From positions 1 through 64,000 of the forward strand of contig JAGHVB010000001.1 of the NCBI GenBank assembly GCA_018064525.1: a DNA stretch of 64,000 nucleotides. The letters are read 5' to 3'. Below, in pieces: positions 25,242 to 34,462 of this stretch. The notes below the pieces were generated by a model that was not told where the DNA came from, searched no databases, and saw only the letters and a program-made list of their open reading frames with translations. Both the position numbers and the translations under genes were made by a program. The stretch's first letter is position 1, and every line of letters begins with the position of its first letter. The DNA comes from Candidatus Treponema merdequi. GTDB lineage: Bacteria; Spirochaetota; Spirochaetia; Treponematales; Treponemataceae.

Positions 25242-27101
25242 TTATTTCAAGCAGTCATGAATTGCTTTTAAGAGTTCTTCTTTATTAATCGGTTTTGCGA
25301 TGTGGTTGTTCATGCCGGCTGCGAGGGATTTTTCCTTGTCTTCTTTAAAAGCGTTTGCAGAAAGCGCGATGATTGGAATTCTGTCGCCCCCGGAAAGTTT
25401 TCTGATTTTATCTGTCGCTTCATAACCGTTCATCTCCGGCATCTGAATGTCCATGAGAATAAAGTCATAATATGAAGTTCCGTTTTCCTGTACTTTTTTG
25501 ACCGCAATTTTTCCGTCTTCGGCAGAGTCAATGATTACGCCTGTGTCTGATAAACTTTCAATTGTGATTTCTCTGTTAAATTCATTGTCTTCGGCGAGAA
25601 GGGCTTTTTTACCTTTGAGAGAAAATCCGGTTTTTGAATCGGATAATAATTTTTTTTCTTTTTTAAAACCTGAAATCTGTCTGCTGTTCATCAGTTTGAA
25701 TGGAAGTTCTATGATAAATGTAGAACCAACTTTGATTTTACTTTCAACTTTGATAGTTCCGTTTGAAAGTTCTACAATTTTTTTAACAATTGCAAGTCCT
25801 AGACCTGTTCCTTCCTGTTTTGAAACAGTTGAAGTCTGTTCGCGTGAAAAAGATTCAAAGAGATGTGTCTGAAACTGTTCTGACATTCCTATACCATTGT
25901 CTTTGACTGTAAATTTGAATCTTCCTGTTTCTGCATTCGTATTCTGTAACTGTTCAATCGTAAAATCAACCTGACCGCCGTCATTTGTGTATTTGATTGC
26001 ATTTGAAAGAAGATTAAGCAAAATTTCGTTTAAATGAAGTTCATCACCAAAAACAAATGGATTGGAAATGTTTTTTGTATTGAAATTAAGTTTTATGTTT
26101 TTTGAATTTGCGAGCGACTGACTTATCTGATGAACAGATTCGATTGAGTAAAGAATGTTCATCGGATCATTTGTAATTGAAAGTTTTCCAGATTCAATTC
26201 TGCTCATTTCAAGAATTTCATTGATCAAATTTAAAAGATGATTGCCTGAAATTTCAATTTTTTTTAACGAATCAATAATTTTGTCTTTGTTGTCTGCAGA
26301 ATGTAAAGCAACATTTGTGTATCCGAGAATGGCATTCATCGGAGTTCTGATGTCGTGTGACATGTTGAAAAGAAATTCTGTCTTTGATTTGTTTGAAGCT
26401 TCGAAAACTGCTTTTTCAATGATGCGGAGGTTTAACATTTTTGAAACGACAAATGAATAGATAATGCACGAACCAATCATGTAGCCGATTGAATATGCCG
26501 GAGCATCCGGGTAGAACATCTGAAAAATTCCGGCACCAATCGGAGCAAGGTCAAAAAGTAAAACAAAAAGATAATTTTTATTTTTACGTGAACTGGAATT
26601 TGTAATGTATCTGATGAATGAGAAAACAGCAATTACAATGTAAGTCATGTACTGAATGTAGAACAGGTAGCGTCTGAGATATGTACTGCAGTAAAATCCG
26701 TCAGCATCGATGTAAAACATTTTTTTGTTGAAGAAATTAAGTATGAGAAGTGCAATCTGGAAAACAAAAAAGAAATTAAATACAACACTGAAAAATTTTA
26801 ACAGTTTTTTTTCGTTTAAGAAAATTCCAACATATCTGAGCCATACAAGCGGAGTAAAAGCAGCACACAAATGGAACATCGTAGAGAAGAAAAATAAAAG
26901 CATATCGTTTTTGATTAGATGGCTTGCGAAAATTCCCCAGATAGAATCTATGATACAGAAAGCTGTTGTCCATCCTATAAGGAAAAGAAAAGCGTTGTCA
27001 GTAGGATTGGTGCGGTCAAGATCCTTGTTTATTCTTGCCTGAAGAATGTAAAGAACGAGTGCACAGACGAATGCATTGACTGAATATAAAATGTGAACCA
27101 T
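25242..27101 (-). CDS. Membrane hybrid histidine kinase with receiver, no PAS
   Basis: This 619-residue kinase has about seven hydrophobic helices in residues 1-225, then directly the H-box [11 protein letters not shown] (His near 248), an ATPase domain with GTGLGLAIVKK, and a C-terminal receiver with acceptor Asp in [14 protein letters not shown] near 549 and Lys in IAKPIN. It has the architecture of the kinase at 1001-3760 without the PAS-like modules. The helices are of the same type, with DSIWGIFA matching DALWGIFA there. It lies 68 bases downstream of the SH3 protein gene on the same strand. Confidence 0.9.
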   Translation of the reverse strand: MVHILYSVNAFVCALVLYILQARINKDLDRTNPTDNAFLFLIGWTTAFCIIDSIWGIFASHLIKNDMLLFFFSTMFHLCAAFTPLVWLRYVGIFLNEKKLLKFFSVVFNFFFVFQIALLILNFFNKKMFYIDADGFYCSTYLRRYLFYIQYMTYIVIAVFSFIRYITNSSSRKNKNYLFVLLFDLAPIGAGIFQMFYPDAPAYSIGYMIGSCIIYSFVVSKMLNLRIIEKAVFEASNKSKTEFLFNMSHDIRTPMNAILGYTNVALHSADNKDKIIDSLKKIEISGNHLLNLINEILEMSRIESGKLSITNDPMNILYSIESVHQISQSLANSKNIKLNFNTKNISNPFVFGDELHLNEILLNLLSNAIKYTNDGGQVDFTIEQLQNTNAETGRFKFTVKDNGIGMSEQFQTHLFESFSREQTSTVSKQEGTGLGLAIVKKIVELSNGTIKVESKIKVGSTFIIELPFKLMNSRQISGFKKEKKLLSDSKTGFSLKGKKALLAEDNEFNREITIESLSDTGVIIDSAEDGKIAVKKVQENGTSYYDFILMDIQMPEMNGYEATDKIRKLSGGDRIPIIALSANAFKEDKEKSLAAGMNNHIAKPINKEELLKAIHDCLK

Positions 27102-27169
27102 TTTTTTAGATGCCTCTCAAACGATACTTTAATTATATATTCGAAAGTAAAAGCGGGCAAGAAAAAAAA

Positions 27170-27913
27170 TTAATCACCTGTAAAAGGATTTCTGTCGATG
27201 TAGATGCTGCTGAGAATGTTGTTTTCGAAGTTGAAAGCTATGCAGGCCTCGTCTCCATAGATGTATGTCCAGTAATGATTTTTGATTTCCGGGCCAAGCA
27301 TTTTCTGAAGATCTTCTTTTGTCATTCCGATTTTTACGGAGAAAGAATTTGGAATTGTCTTTTTTATAATTGCTGTTTCCCAGCCCAAACCCATTGTAAT
27401 TATATGACCGTCAACATTGTATATTTCCTGTGTTGCGGTTCCGTAAGTTCCATCACTGCATTTCATGGTATAAGAATGTGTATCTATGAGTGAGTAGTTT
27501 TTGCATTTTATGTCATTGATTGTTGCGTTATATGATTCGCCGTTCCAGAAGTAAAAATATAATTCTTCATATAATGCCTGAGTGATAGCTTCTGTTTTTG
27601 TAGTTTCGTGGATGTAATCATTTTCATCGTTTTTGATGTCGATGTAAGCTCCGTAGATCCATCCGTAATTATTGTCGTCATATTTGATTTCGTACCATTC
27701 ACTTGTAAAACCATCAATTGTATCTTTATCCTCTGTTTTATTGAAAATCTTAAAAGACTGATTTTTTAATACAACTGTAAGTGTCTTTGAATAGGTGATT
27801 GAAGGTGCGTTTCTTACTCTGACACGGTCTTCGTTGACTGTGGCAGTTGGATGTGCAGAGAGATTAAAAGATAAAATAAAAAATAAAAATACTAAAGTTG
27901 AAAATTTTTTCAT
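27170..27913 (-). CDS. Exported bacterial SH3-domain protein
   Basis: This 247-residue protein has a signal peptide (MKKFSTLVFLFFILSFNLSA) followed by an SH3b domain at about 22-95, recognisable from VRVRNAPSITYSK and the end pattern YGWIYGAYIDI. The C-terminal ~150 residues are unassigned and beta-rich. SH3b domains often bind peptidoglycan or peptides in the periplasm. It precedes the hybrid kinase on the same strand, which may mean a periplasmic input to that kinase; this is only positional. Confidence 0.75.
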   Translation of the reverse strand: MKKFSTLVFLFFILSFNLSAHPTATVNEDRVRVRNAPSITYSKTLTVVLKNQSFKIFNKTEDKDTIDGFTSEWYEIKYDDNNYGWIYGAYIDIKNDENDYIHETTKTEAITQALYEELYFYFWNGESYNATINDIKCKNYSLIDTHSYTMKCSDGTYGTATQEIYNVDGHIITMGLGWETAIIKKTIPNSFSVKIGMTKEDLQKMLGPEIKNHYWTYIYGDEACIAFNFENNILSSIYIDRNPFTGD

Positions 27914-27968
27914 GCTTTCAGAATAATGTGATATAGATGTTTTATCAAGAAACTTTAAAATAAAATTT

Positions 27969-30515
27969 TTATTGCTGAATCATTTTCTGACAGTATTTAA
28001 CGCTTTCCATTGCATCTTTTGTATAACAGTCGGCGTGAATCTGCTGGGCATATTCTGGGTTTAATACGGCTCCACCGACAAACACGCGGCACCACGGAGC
28101 TTTTTCGTGAATCAGTTTTATTGTTTCTTCCATTGCACCGACTGTTGTCGTCATTAATGCAGAAAGTCCGGCAAGCGGTGCATGTTCTCTGATTACTGTA
28201 TCGAGAATGTCTTTTGGTTCAACGTCTTTTCCGAGATCGATTACATTAAAGGAATAATTTTCGAGTAAAACTTTTACGATGTTTTTACCGATGTCGTGAA
28301 TGTCGCCTTTGACAGTTGCGATTACAACAGTTGCAAGTTTCTTTTCTTCTGAACCTGATTTTGAAAGTTCTGATTTGATGACTGTAAATGCTTCTTTTGC
28401 AGCATCTGCAGCCATTAAAAGCTGAGGAAGATATGCTTTTTTCTGTTCAAATGATTTTCCGATTGTATCGAGGGCCGGAATGATTTTTTCATTTATGATC
28501 TGCATTGCAGAAAGTTTTTCGGAGCCATTCCCTGAGATGAAATTTTCTGTTGCGGTTTTTGCGTTTTCTTTGAGGCCTTTGATGATTGCTTTAATAAGCG
28601 GGTCTGAGTTTTCTGTGGAATTTGCGCTTTCGGAAATTCCACTTGAAGTGCCTGCTGTGTTTTGAGAACTGGATGCGGCAGAGATTTGTGCAATCTGTGC
28701 GGAATATTTTTCTGCAAAGCTGATGTAGTCTGTACACTGTGAGTCGAGACCTGAAAGTGTTTTGAAACACTGCCAGGCTTTCATCATTTCTGCGGCATTT
28801 GGATTCATAATTGCGGCAGAAAGTCCGTTCTGCATTGCCATTGTAAAGAATACAGATGTGATGTGTTCGCGGAGTGGGAGTCCGAATGAGACATTTGAAA
28901 CTCCGAGTGATGTGAGTCCGTGTTTTACATCGTGAACATATTTTACTGTATTCAATGTTGCGACTGCTGCCTGATCATCTGCGCTGACTGTCATTGCAAG
29001 CGGATCGATTATGATGTCGTTCTGTGAAATTCCAAACTCGTGAGCTCTCTTATAAATTTTTTCAACGATTGCGATTCTTCCTTCTGCAGTTTCTGGAATT
29101 CCTGATTCATCGAGTGTGAGTGCAACGACCATTCCGCCATATTTTTTTACGAGCGGAAAAATCTGATTCATTACTTCATCTTTTCCGTTTACGGAATTGA
29201 TTAAAGGTTTTCCGTTGTAAATGCGGAGAGCTTTTTCCATTGTGACCGGATCTGATGTATCAATCTGAAGCGGCAAATCTGTTACCGCCTGAATTTCTTT
29301 TATCGCTGTCTGCATCATTTTACATTCGTCAATTTCAGGTAATCCGACATTTACGTCTAAGACTTCGGCACCTTTTTCTTCCTGAGTAACTGCTTCGTTT
29401 AAAATGTATGCGATGTCATTTGTGCGGAGTGCTTCTTTGAGTTTCTTTTTTCCAGTAGGATTGATGCGCTCGCCGATGAGAACTGGCGCCTTTCCGAACT
29501 GAACGAGTCTTGTTGCAGAAGTGATTACAGATTTTTTTGAGAGAATTTTTTCTGAGCTGCTGTTTGTGCTGCTGTCTGCTTTTACAAAATCTTCTGGTTT
29601 TACTTCGCTGACTTTTTTAACGAGTTTTGAAATGTAGAGTGGATTTGTTCCGCAGCAGCCACCTGCAAGCATCGTTCCTTTTTTGCAGAAGTCAGAAACA
29701 ATCTGTGCAAACTCATCGTCTGTGACATCGTAAACTGTTTTTCCGTTTTCTGATTTCGGAAGTCCTGCGTTTGGTTTGATGATTACAGGAAGTGAAGTGG
29801 AATTTAAAAGATGTTCCACTACAGGAACCATCTGCTTTGGTCCAAGAGAACAGTTTGCACCGAGTGCATCAACTCCGAGACTTTCTAAAACGGCAGCTGT
29901 AATTTCTGGTGTTGAACCAGTAAGAGATTTCTGTTCTTCGTCGTAGACTGTTGTTACAAAAATCGGAATATCGAGTTTTAATTCTTCGCGTGCTTCTTTT
30001 GCGGCAATTACTGCGGCTTTTGCTTCATAAAGATCGTTGATTGTTTCGATGTAAATAAGATCAGGATTTTTTCTGAGTCCGATTAAGAAAGAAGTTTTAA
30101 AAAGCTGAACGGCATCTTCAAAATCGAGATCTCCGAGAGGAGCTAAAAGTTTTCCGCATGAGCTCAGGTCAAATGCAACAAATCGCGGTACGGAAATTCC
30201 ACTTTCTTTATCTTTTTCTAAAATCATTTCGCGTGCTTTGAAAGCGTTGTCGAGAGCTGCGTTGATTACTTTTTCGAGCGGATAAGTTTTGTTACCGGTA
30301 AATTTTGTTGAAAAAGCTCCGAATGTATTTGAAAGAACAATGTTTGAGCCGGATAAAAAATAAGAATAATGAAGCTGAACAATTTCTTCAGGTTTTTCAA
30401 TATTCCAGTTTTCAGGAAGTTCACCTGGACGCAAACCGCGTGACTGAAGAACCGATCCTGTTCCACCGTCTAAAAATAAAACCTGTTTTCCTAAATAATC
30501 GCGAACATTTTTCAT
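27969..30515 (-). CDS. metH: Cobalamin-dependent methionine synthase lacking the reactivation domain
   Basis: This 848-residue enzyme has three MetH modules: the homocysteine domain (residues 1-300; zinc Cys in GANCSLGP and AGGCCGTNP), the methyltetrahydrofolate domain (335-590; LIGERINPTGKKKLKEAL), and the cap plus B12-binding domain (645-848; cobalt-ligand His in VKGDIHDIG near 738). The fourth, SAM-dependent reactivation domain of full-length MetH is missing and is supplied by the gene upstream. A Ser/Thr/Asn-rich linker near 605-640 contains an inverted pair of the GTGGAATTT word. It transfers a methyl group from methyl-THF to homocysteine. Confidence 0.92.
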   Translation of the reverse strand: MKNVRDYLGKQVLFLDGGTGSVLQSRGLRPGELPENWNIEKPEEIVQLHYSYFLSGSNIVLSNTFGAFSTKFTGNKTYPLEKVINAALDNAFKAREMILEKDKESGISVPRFVAFDLSSCGKLLAPLGDLDFEDAVQLFKTSFLIGLRKNPDLIYIETINDLYEAKAAVIAAKEAREELKLDIPIFVTTVYDEEQKSLTGSTPEITAAVLESLGVDALGANCSLGPKQMVPVVEHLLNSTSLPVIIKPNAGLPKSENGKTVYDVTDDEFAQIVSDFCKKGTMLAGGCCGTNPLYISKLVKKVSEVKPEDFVKADSSTNSSSEKILSKKSVITSATRLVQFGKAPVLIGERINPTGKKKLKEALRTNDIAYILNEAVTQEEKGAEVLDVNVGLPEIDECKMMQTAIKEIQAVTDLPLQIDTSDPVTMEKALRIYNGKPLINSVNGKDEVMNQIFPLVKKYGGMVVALTLDESGIPETAEGRIAIVEKIYKRAHEFGISQNDIIIDPLAMTVSADDQAAVATLNTVKYVHDVKHGLTSLGVSNVSFGLPLREHITSVFFTMAMQNGLSAAIMNPNAAEMMKAWQCFKTLSGLDSQCTDYISFAEKYSAQIAQISAASSSQNTAGTSSGISESANSTENSDPLIKAIIKGLKENAKTATENFISGNGSEKLSAMQIINEKIIPALDTIGKSFEQKKAYLPQLLMAADAAKEAFTVIKSELSKSGSEEKKLATVVIATVKGDIHDIGKNIVKVLLENYSFNVIDLGKDVEPKDILDTVIREHAPLAGLSALMTTTVGAMEETIKLIHEKAPWCRVFVGGAVLNPEYAQQIHADCYTKDAMESVKYCQKMIQQ

Positions 30516-30557
30516 ATAATTATCCTTAACAAAGTTATATAGAATAATAAACGAAAA

Positions 30558-31274
30558 TTAATTTGAGTGCAATGAAGAAGGTTTAATTCCGATAAAAGCG
30601 GTTACTGATTTTTCAGGCATCATCAAAAGGGAATCAGTTAAAGTAAGTCCAAGATTTTTTTCACATTGAAGAATTTCAAAAAAGATTTTCTGATTTTCAA
30701 GTGAAACATCTCCATAACCGGGACTGTAACGGGGAACAAACTCATTGCAGTCTTTTTTTTCTTCTGCAAGAAGCTGGTTCTGTAAAGTGTCGCAATAACT
30801 TTCGATGAACATTGCGCCTGAAGCCTGAAGCATTACACTGAGAGCCGGATTAAATTTCGAAGCTTTTTGAATTTCTCTGTCGACAGCAGAGCCGAGTGTT
30901 GCTGCAAAAAGATAAATGGAATTGCAGTCTTTAAGGTTTGCAGCGAGATCTTTGCTTTCGATTTTATATTTTGAAAATGTGATGACCGGTCGGGTGTTTG
31001 AAGTGATATTGTCGTTTGAAATGCCTGCGGGCTGTGAAGTGGCATCGAACAGTGAATTGTCATTTTTGATTTTTACATCAAATCTCACATAACACGCCTT
31101 TGGATTCATGACAGAACGGATTTTTTCAACTGCAGTTTTCGCAAGTTTTTTTGTTTCGTCATCAAGTGAAGAAATTTCGTTAACCGGAATTCCTGCGTAA
31201 CGAAAAACTTCATTCATCACGACTGGAATATTTTCTGCGGTCATTCTGTTCTGAAAAATAAAATCGTTGTTCAT
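30558..31274 (-). CDS. Stand-alone MetH reactivation-domain protein
   Basis: This 238-residue protein matches the C-terminal domain that full-length MetH uses to reduce and re-methylate oxidised cobalamin with SAM. The diagnostic motif is RYSPGYGDVSLENQ near 190, with the following LTDSLLMMPEKSVTAFIGI. The N-terminal helices resemble the activation-domain entry region. A Ser/Asn-rich insert (AGISNDNITSN) sits near residue 82. It lies 42 bases upstream of metH and downstream of metF, so it should act in trans on MetH. Confidence 0.88.
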   Translation of the reverse strand: MNNDFIFQNRMTAENIPVVMNEVFRYAGIPVNEISSLDDETKKLAKTAVEKIRSVMNPKACYVRFDVKIKNDNSLFDATSQPAGISNDNITSNTRPVITFSKYKIESKDLAANLKDCNSIYLFAATLGSAVDREIQKASKFNPALSVMLQASGAMFIESYCDTLQNQLLAEEKKDCNEFVPRYSPGYGDVSLENQKIFFEILQCEKNLGLTLTDSLLMMPEKSVTAFIGIKPSSLHSN

Positions 31275-31352
31275 CTGATACCAAAATCAATTGAAAGCCT
31301 GAAGCTTTTGAAAAGATGCAAATAAATTGAAATGCCCGCGGCTTTTCAAAAA

Positions 31353-32216
31353 TTATTTTACGATCGCACTAAGATTTTCTAAAATCTTTTTTGCAACTTC
31401 AGGTTTGTTCATTGAATAGACATGTACATGAGAAATTCCATTTGCAAAAAGATCGATGATCTGGTCTGTTGCGTATGCAATTCCTGCCTGAGTCATTGCT
31501 TCTTTGTCGTTTCCAAAACGGTCGACGATTGATAAAAAGCGGGCCGGCATTATTGTGCCTGAAAGCTTGATTGCGCGTTCAACCTGTTTTGCATTTGTGA
31601 TCGGCATGATGCCTGGGATGATAGGACAGAAAATTCCCTTTTCGCGGGCCTTGTATAAAAACTTGTAATGGATGTTGTTGTCAAAGAACATCTGTGTTGT
31701 TAAGAATTCACAGCCGCAGTCGATTTTCTTTTTCAAGTTATCGATGTCTTCGTTTGAATTTGCGCTGTCAGGATGTCCTTCCGGATAGCAGGCACCACCG
31801 ATGCAGAAACCGCCAAAGTCTTTGATTTCTTTTGCAAGGTCAGACGCATGATGATAGTCGAGGTGATCTGCATCAAATCCTTCTGGAATGTCGCCGCGAA
31901 GTGCGAGAATGTTTTCTATTTTTGCTTCTCTGAGTTTTTCAAGCTGTGAATGAACGAGTTCTTTTGTTGATGAGATGCATGAAAGATGTGCAAGTGAAAC
32001 AACGCCTTTTTTGTCCTGAAGATTTTTTGAAATGTTGACAGTGTGACTGCTTGTTCCACCTCCTGCACCATAAGTTACTGACATATATGATGGTTTTAAG
32101 TCTGCAATTTCTTCGCAGGCTTTTTCTACAGAGTCAAAAAGCGCATCAGTTTTTGGTGGAAAAACTTCAAATGAAATTGTCGGTTCCGGATTTTTTAAAA
32201 TTTCTGTAATTTTCAT
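31353..32216 (-). CDS. metF: Methylenetetrahydrofolate reductase
   Basis: This 287-residue flavoprotein reduces 5,10-methylene-THF to 5-methyl-THF, the methyl donor for MetH. Family motifs include ISFEVFPPK near residue 14, SVTYGAGG near 46, NILALRGDIP near 100, a Gly-rich CIGGACYPEGHPDS and TTQMFFDN near 178. AAGGAG precedes the ATG. It heads a metF / activation protein / metH operon and shares its control region with the divergent B12 importer. Confidence 0.93.
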   Translation of the reverse strand: MKITEILKNPEPTISFEVFPPKTDALFDSVEKACEEIADLKPSYMSVTYGAGGGTSSHTVNISKNLQDKKGVVSLAHLSCISSTKELVHSQLEKLREAKIENILALRGDIPEGFDADHLDYHHASDLAKEIKDFGGFCIGGACYPEGHPDSANSNEDIDNLKKKIDCGCEFLTTQMFFDNNIHYKFLYKAREKGIFCPIIPGIMPITNAKQVERAIKLSGTIMPARFLSIVDRFGNDKEAMTQAGIAYATDQIIDLFANGISHVHVYSMNKPEVAKKILENLSAIVK

Positions 32217-32288
32217 TCTGGCTCCTTGGAGACATCCTTTATAAATTAATTCAGACTGTAAAAAAACTGATGCATCCTGCCTATTAAA

Positions 32289-32340
32289 AATATACTTAAA
32301 TAAATGCTTTCTTGCAAGAAAAGTTTTGATAATATATATT
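32289..32340. promoter_or_regulatory. Divergent promoter pair sharing one palindromic -35
   Basis: TTGCAA (32312-32317) is its own reverse complement and sits in the 14-bp palindrome TTTCTTGCAAGAAA (32308-32321). Leftward it is 17 bp from TATATT (minus strand, 32294-32289), serving metF. Rightward it is 17 bp from TATATT (32335-32340), serving the importer gene whose ATG falls at the predicted start point. Confidence 0.65.
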
Positions 32341-32347
32341 AAAAATT

Positions 32348-33385
32348 ATGATTGGGACTTTGCGAAAGTTTTTTTTGATTTTTTTATGTGGAATTTGTCA
32401 GACCTCGATTTTATCTGCAGTCCCGTTTTCATCCGCAAAACAGAAGTCATCAGAAAACGAAATTTCAAGTTCCATTTCAAAACATAAAGTCTCACGAATC
32501 GTTTCGCTTGGGCCTTCTGCTACAGAAATAATTTTTGCACTTGGAGCCGGAAACAATCTGGTTGCAAGAACTGATTTCTGCAACTATCCGCCACAAGCAG
32601 AAAGAGTTCCGTCGATCGGCGGTTTTGATGCAAAAACTTTCAGTCTTGAATCGATTATTGCACTTGAACCGGATTTTGTTTATCTCTTTTCCGGAATGCA
32701 CAGTCATCTGATAAATCCTCTTCAAAATCTTGGAATCAAAGTATATGTTTCTGACTGCAAATCTATTGATGACGTAAAAAAAGAAATCAAAGAAGTCGGA
32801 GAAATTTTAGGTGCACAGAAAAAAGCAGAAGAAATTATTTCTGATATTGATCAAAAAATTTCTGAAGCACAGAAAATAGTAAAAGAAAAAAAAGGAAAAA
32901 TTCTGTGGAACGATTGGTGCTCTGCACCATCGGAATTAAATCCGTATCCAAAAGTTTATTATGAAATAAATTCTTCGCCTTATATGACAGTTTCGAAAAG
33001 TTCTTTTGTAAACGGAATTCTTGCAGATGCAGGATGTATAAATATTTTTGGCGATGAAAAATCAGCATACCCGGTTGTAAGCGAAGAAGCAGTAATTTAC
33101 GGCAATTGTGAAATAATGATTTTTCCAGAGTATTACGAAAAAATGCTTTCCGCTTCAGAAAAAAATATCTGGTCTCAGAATAATTTGGAAGTTCAGAATG
33201 AAGTTCCTGATTTTATTAAGCAGCGTGCTGAATGGGAAAATATTGCAGCAATAAGACTTAAAAGAATTATTATTCTTGACTCTGAAATCTTCGAACGTCC
33301 GGGGCCGCGCGTCGGGGATGCGGTTCTGGCTCTTGCAAAAAAAGTCTGGAGCTATAAAGATATAAGACCTTTGAGAGTGGAATAA
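32348..33385 (+). CDS. btuF: BtuF-like periplasmic cobalamin-binding protein
   Basis: This 345-residue substrate-binding protein has a signal peptide over the first ~24 residues. It has the BtuF-type entry RIVSLGPSATEIIFALGAG near 51, then DFCNYPPQA and VPSIGGF, and a two-lobed class-III architecture with a long rigid helix rich in Lys/Glu near 165-180. Haem and ferri-siderophore binders share this fold. The shared promoter with the B12-dependent methionine operon argues for cobalamin. There is no ribosome binding site; a -10 box seven bases upstream suggests a leaderless message. Confidence 0.75.
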   Translation: MIGTLRKFFLIFLCGICQTSILSAVPFSSAKQKSSENEISSSISKHKVSRIVSLGPSATEIIFALGAGNNLVARTDFCNYPPQAERVPSIGGFDAKTFSLESIIALEPDFVYLFSGMHSHLINPLQNLGIKVYVSDCKSIDDVKKEIKEVGEILGAQKKAEEIISDIDQKISEAQKIVKEKKGKILWNDWCSAPSELNPYPKVYYEINSSPYMTVSKSSFVNGILADAGCINIFGDEKSAYPVVSEEAVIYGNCEIMIFPEYYEKMLSASEKNIWSQNNLEVQNEVPDFIKQRAEWENIAAIRLKRIIILDSEIFERPGPRVGDAVLALAKKVWSYKDIRPLRVE

Positions 33386-33387
33386 TT

Positions 33388-34422
33388 TTGAAAGAAAATT
33401 GCAGTATTAAAACTTGTAAATTGATTAAAGTTCTCCCGTTTTTGTTTCTCGCAGTTATTTTCTGCATTTCAATCTGCTTTGGAACAAAATTTCTAAATCC
33501 TTTTTCTCTCATAAAATATGTTTTTACTGATTCAATTCATAAAGCCGAAGTTATTTCAAACATAGATTTAATTATTCTGACAAAAATCCGTATTCCGCGT
33601 GCTCTGCTTTCCGTTTTGTGCGGAGCTCTTCTTGGCGGTACAGGAGCAATGTTTCAGGGGTTTTTCAGAAATCCTCTTGCTGACAGCGGCATTATGGGAA
33701 TTTCATCAGGTGCGACTTTAGGCGCAGTCTGTTCTGGATTTTTTTCTTTCGGAGCATTCCAGTTTTTAGCACCTGTCACTTTGTTTGCATTTATCGGTGC
33801 ACTTGTTTCGGCATCTGCACTTTTTGCACTTTCAAAAATATTTAGAAGCCAGTCGGCAGTAACTTTGCTTTTATCTGGAACTGCAATCGGAACATTTTTC
33901 TCTGCAATCGCATCTGTCATTCTTTTAACCCGTGAAAAAGAACTTCATTCACTTTATGTGTGGACGATGGGAAGTTTTAACGGCAAAGGATGGAATGAGT
34001 TTTTTGTTTTTGTGATTCCGTCTGTGACTGCACTTGTGCTTGTGATGTTTTCTGCAAAGCATCTTGATGTTCTGGCAGGCGGTGAAATGTCGGCAAAAAC
34101 TTTGGGACTAAATTATAATAAAGTTCAGAATTACATTTTAATAGCCGGCTCTCTTGCAACATCCTGTGCAGTCTGTGCAGGCGGAATCATTTCATTTGTC
34201 GGACTTATTGCCCCACATGCCGTAAGAAAAATTTATGGACCGCTTCATAAAACATTGATTTTTGAAAGCATGATTTTCGGAAGCATTCTTCTGCTTTTGT
34301 CAGATACGATTGCGCGCACTGTGATTGCTCCGAGCGAACTCGCAGTCGGCGTGATAACTTCTCTTGTCGGAGTTCCATTTTTTATTGTTGTGCTCGCGCG
34401 CGGTTATGGAGATGCAAAATGA
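33388..34422 (+). CDS. btuC: BtuC/FecCD-family ABC permease
   Basis: This 344-residue membrane protein has about ten helices, the FecCD/BtuC layout. Signature regions are RIPRALLSVLCGALLGGTGAMFQG near the second helix, NPLADSGIMGISSGA, and FVGLIAPHAVRKIYG, the coupling helix that contacts the ATPase. Translation appears to start at TTG two bases after the btuF stop, implying coupling. It is the channel of the importer encoded with its neighbours. Confidence 0.88.
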   Translation: MKENCSIKTCKLIKVLPFLFLAVIFCISICFGTKFLNPFSLIKYVFTDSIHKAEVISNIDLIILTKIRIPRALLSVLCGALLGGTGAMFQGFFRNPLADSGIMGISSGATLGAVCSGFFSFGAFQFLAPVTLFAFIGALVSASALFALSKIFRSQSAVTLLLSGTAIGTFFSAIASVILLTREKELHSLYVWTMGSFNGKGWNEFFVFVIPSVTALVLVMFSAKHLDVLAGGEMSAKTLGLNYNKVQNYILIAGSLATSCAVCAGGIISFVGLIAPHAVRKIYGPLHKTLIFESMIFGSILLLLSDTIARTVIAPSELAVGVITSLVGVPFFIVVLARGYGDAK

Positions 34423-34462
34423 TTAAAGTGGAATTTGTAAAAACAGCATCTGGTGGTAAACG

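Noticed and set aside
31306-31351. Inverted repeat TTTTGAAAAG/CTTTTCAAAA between metF and the activation gene as a terminator
   Set aside because: It has a 26-base loop and no T run in the metF direction, and it would split a functionally coherent operon.
32217-32347. SAM or cobalamin riboswitch between metF and btuF
   Set aside because: The gap is only 131 bases, is filled by the two promoters, and shows no B12-box or S-box pattern.
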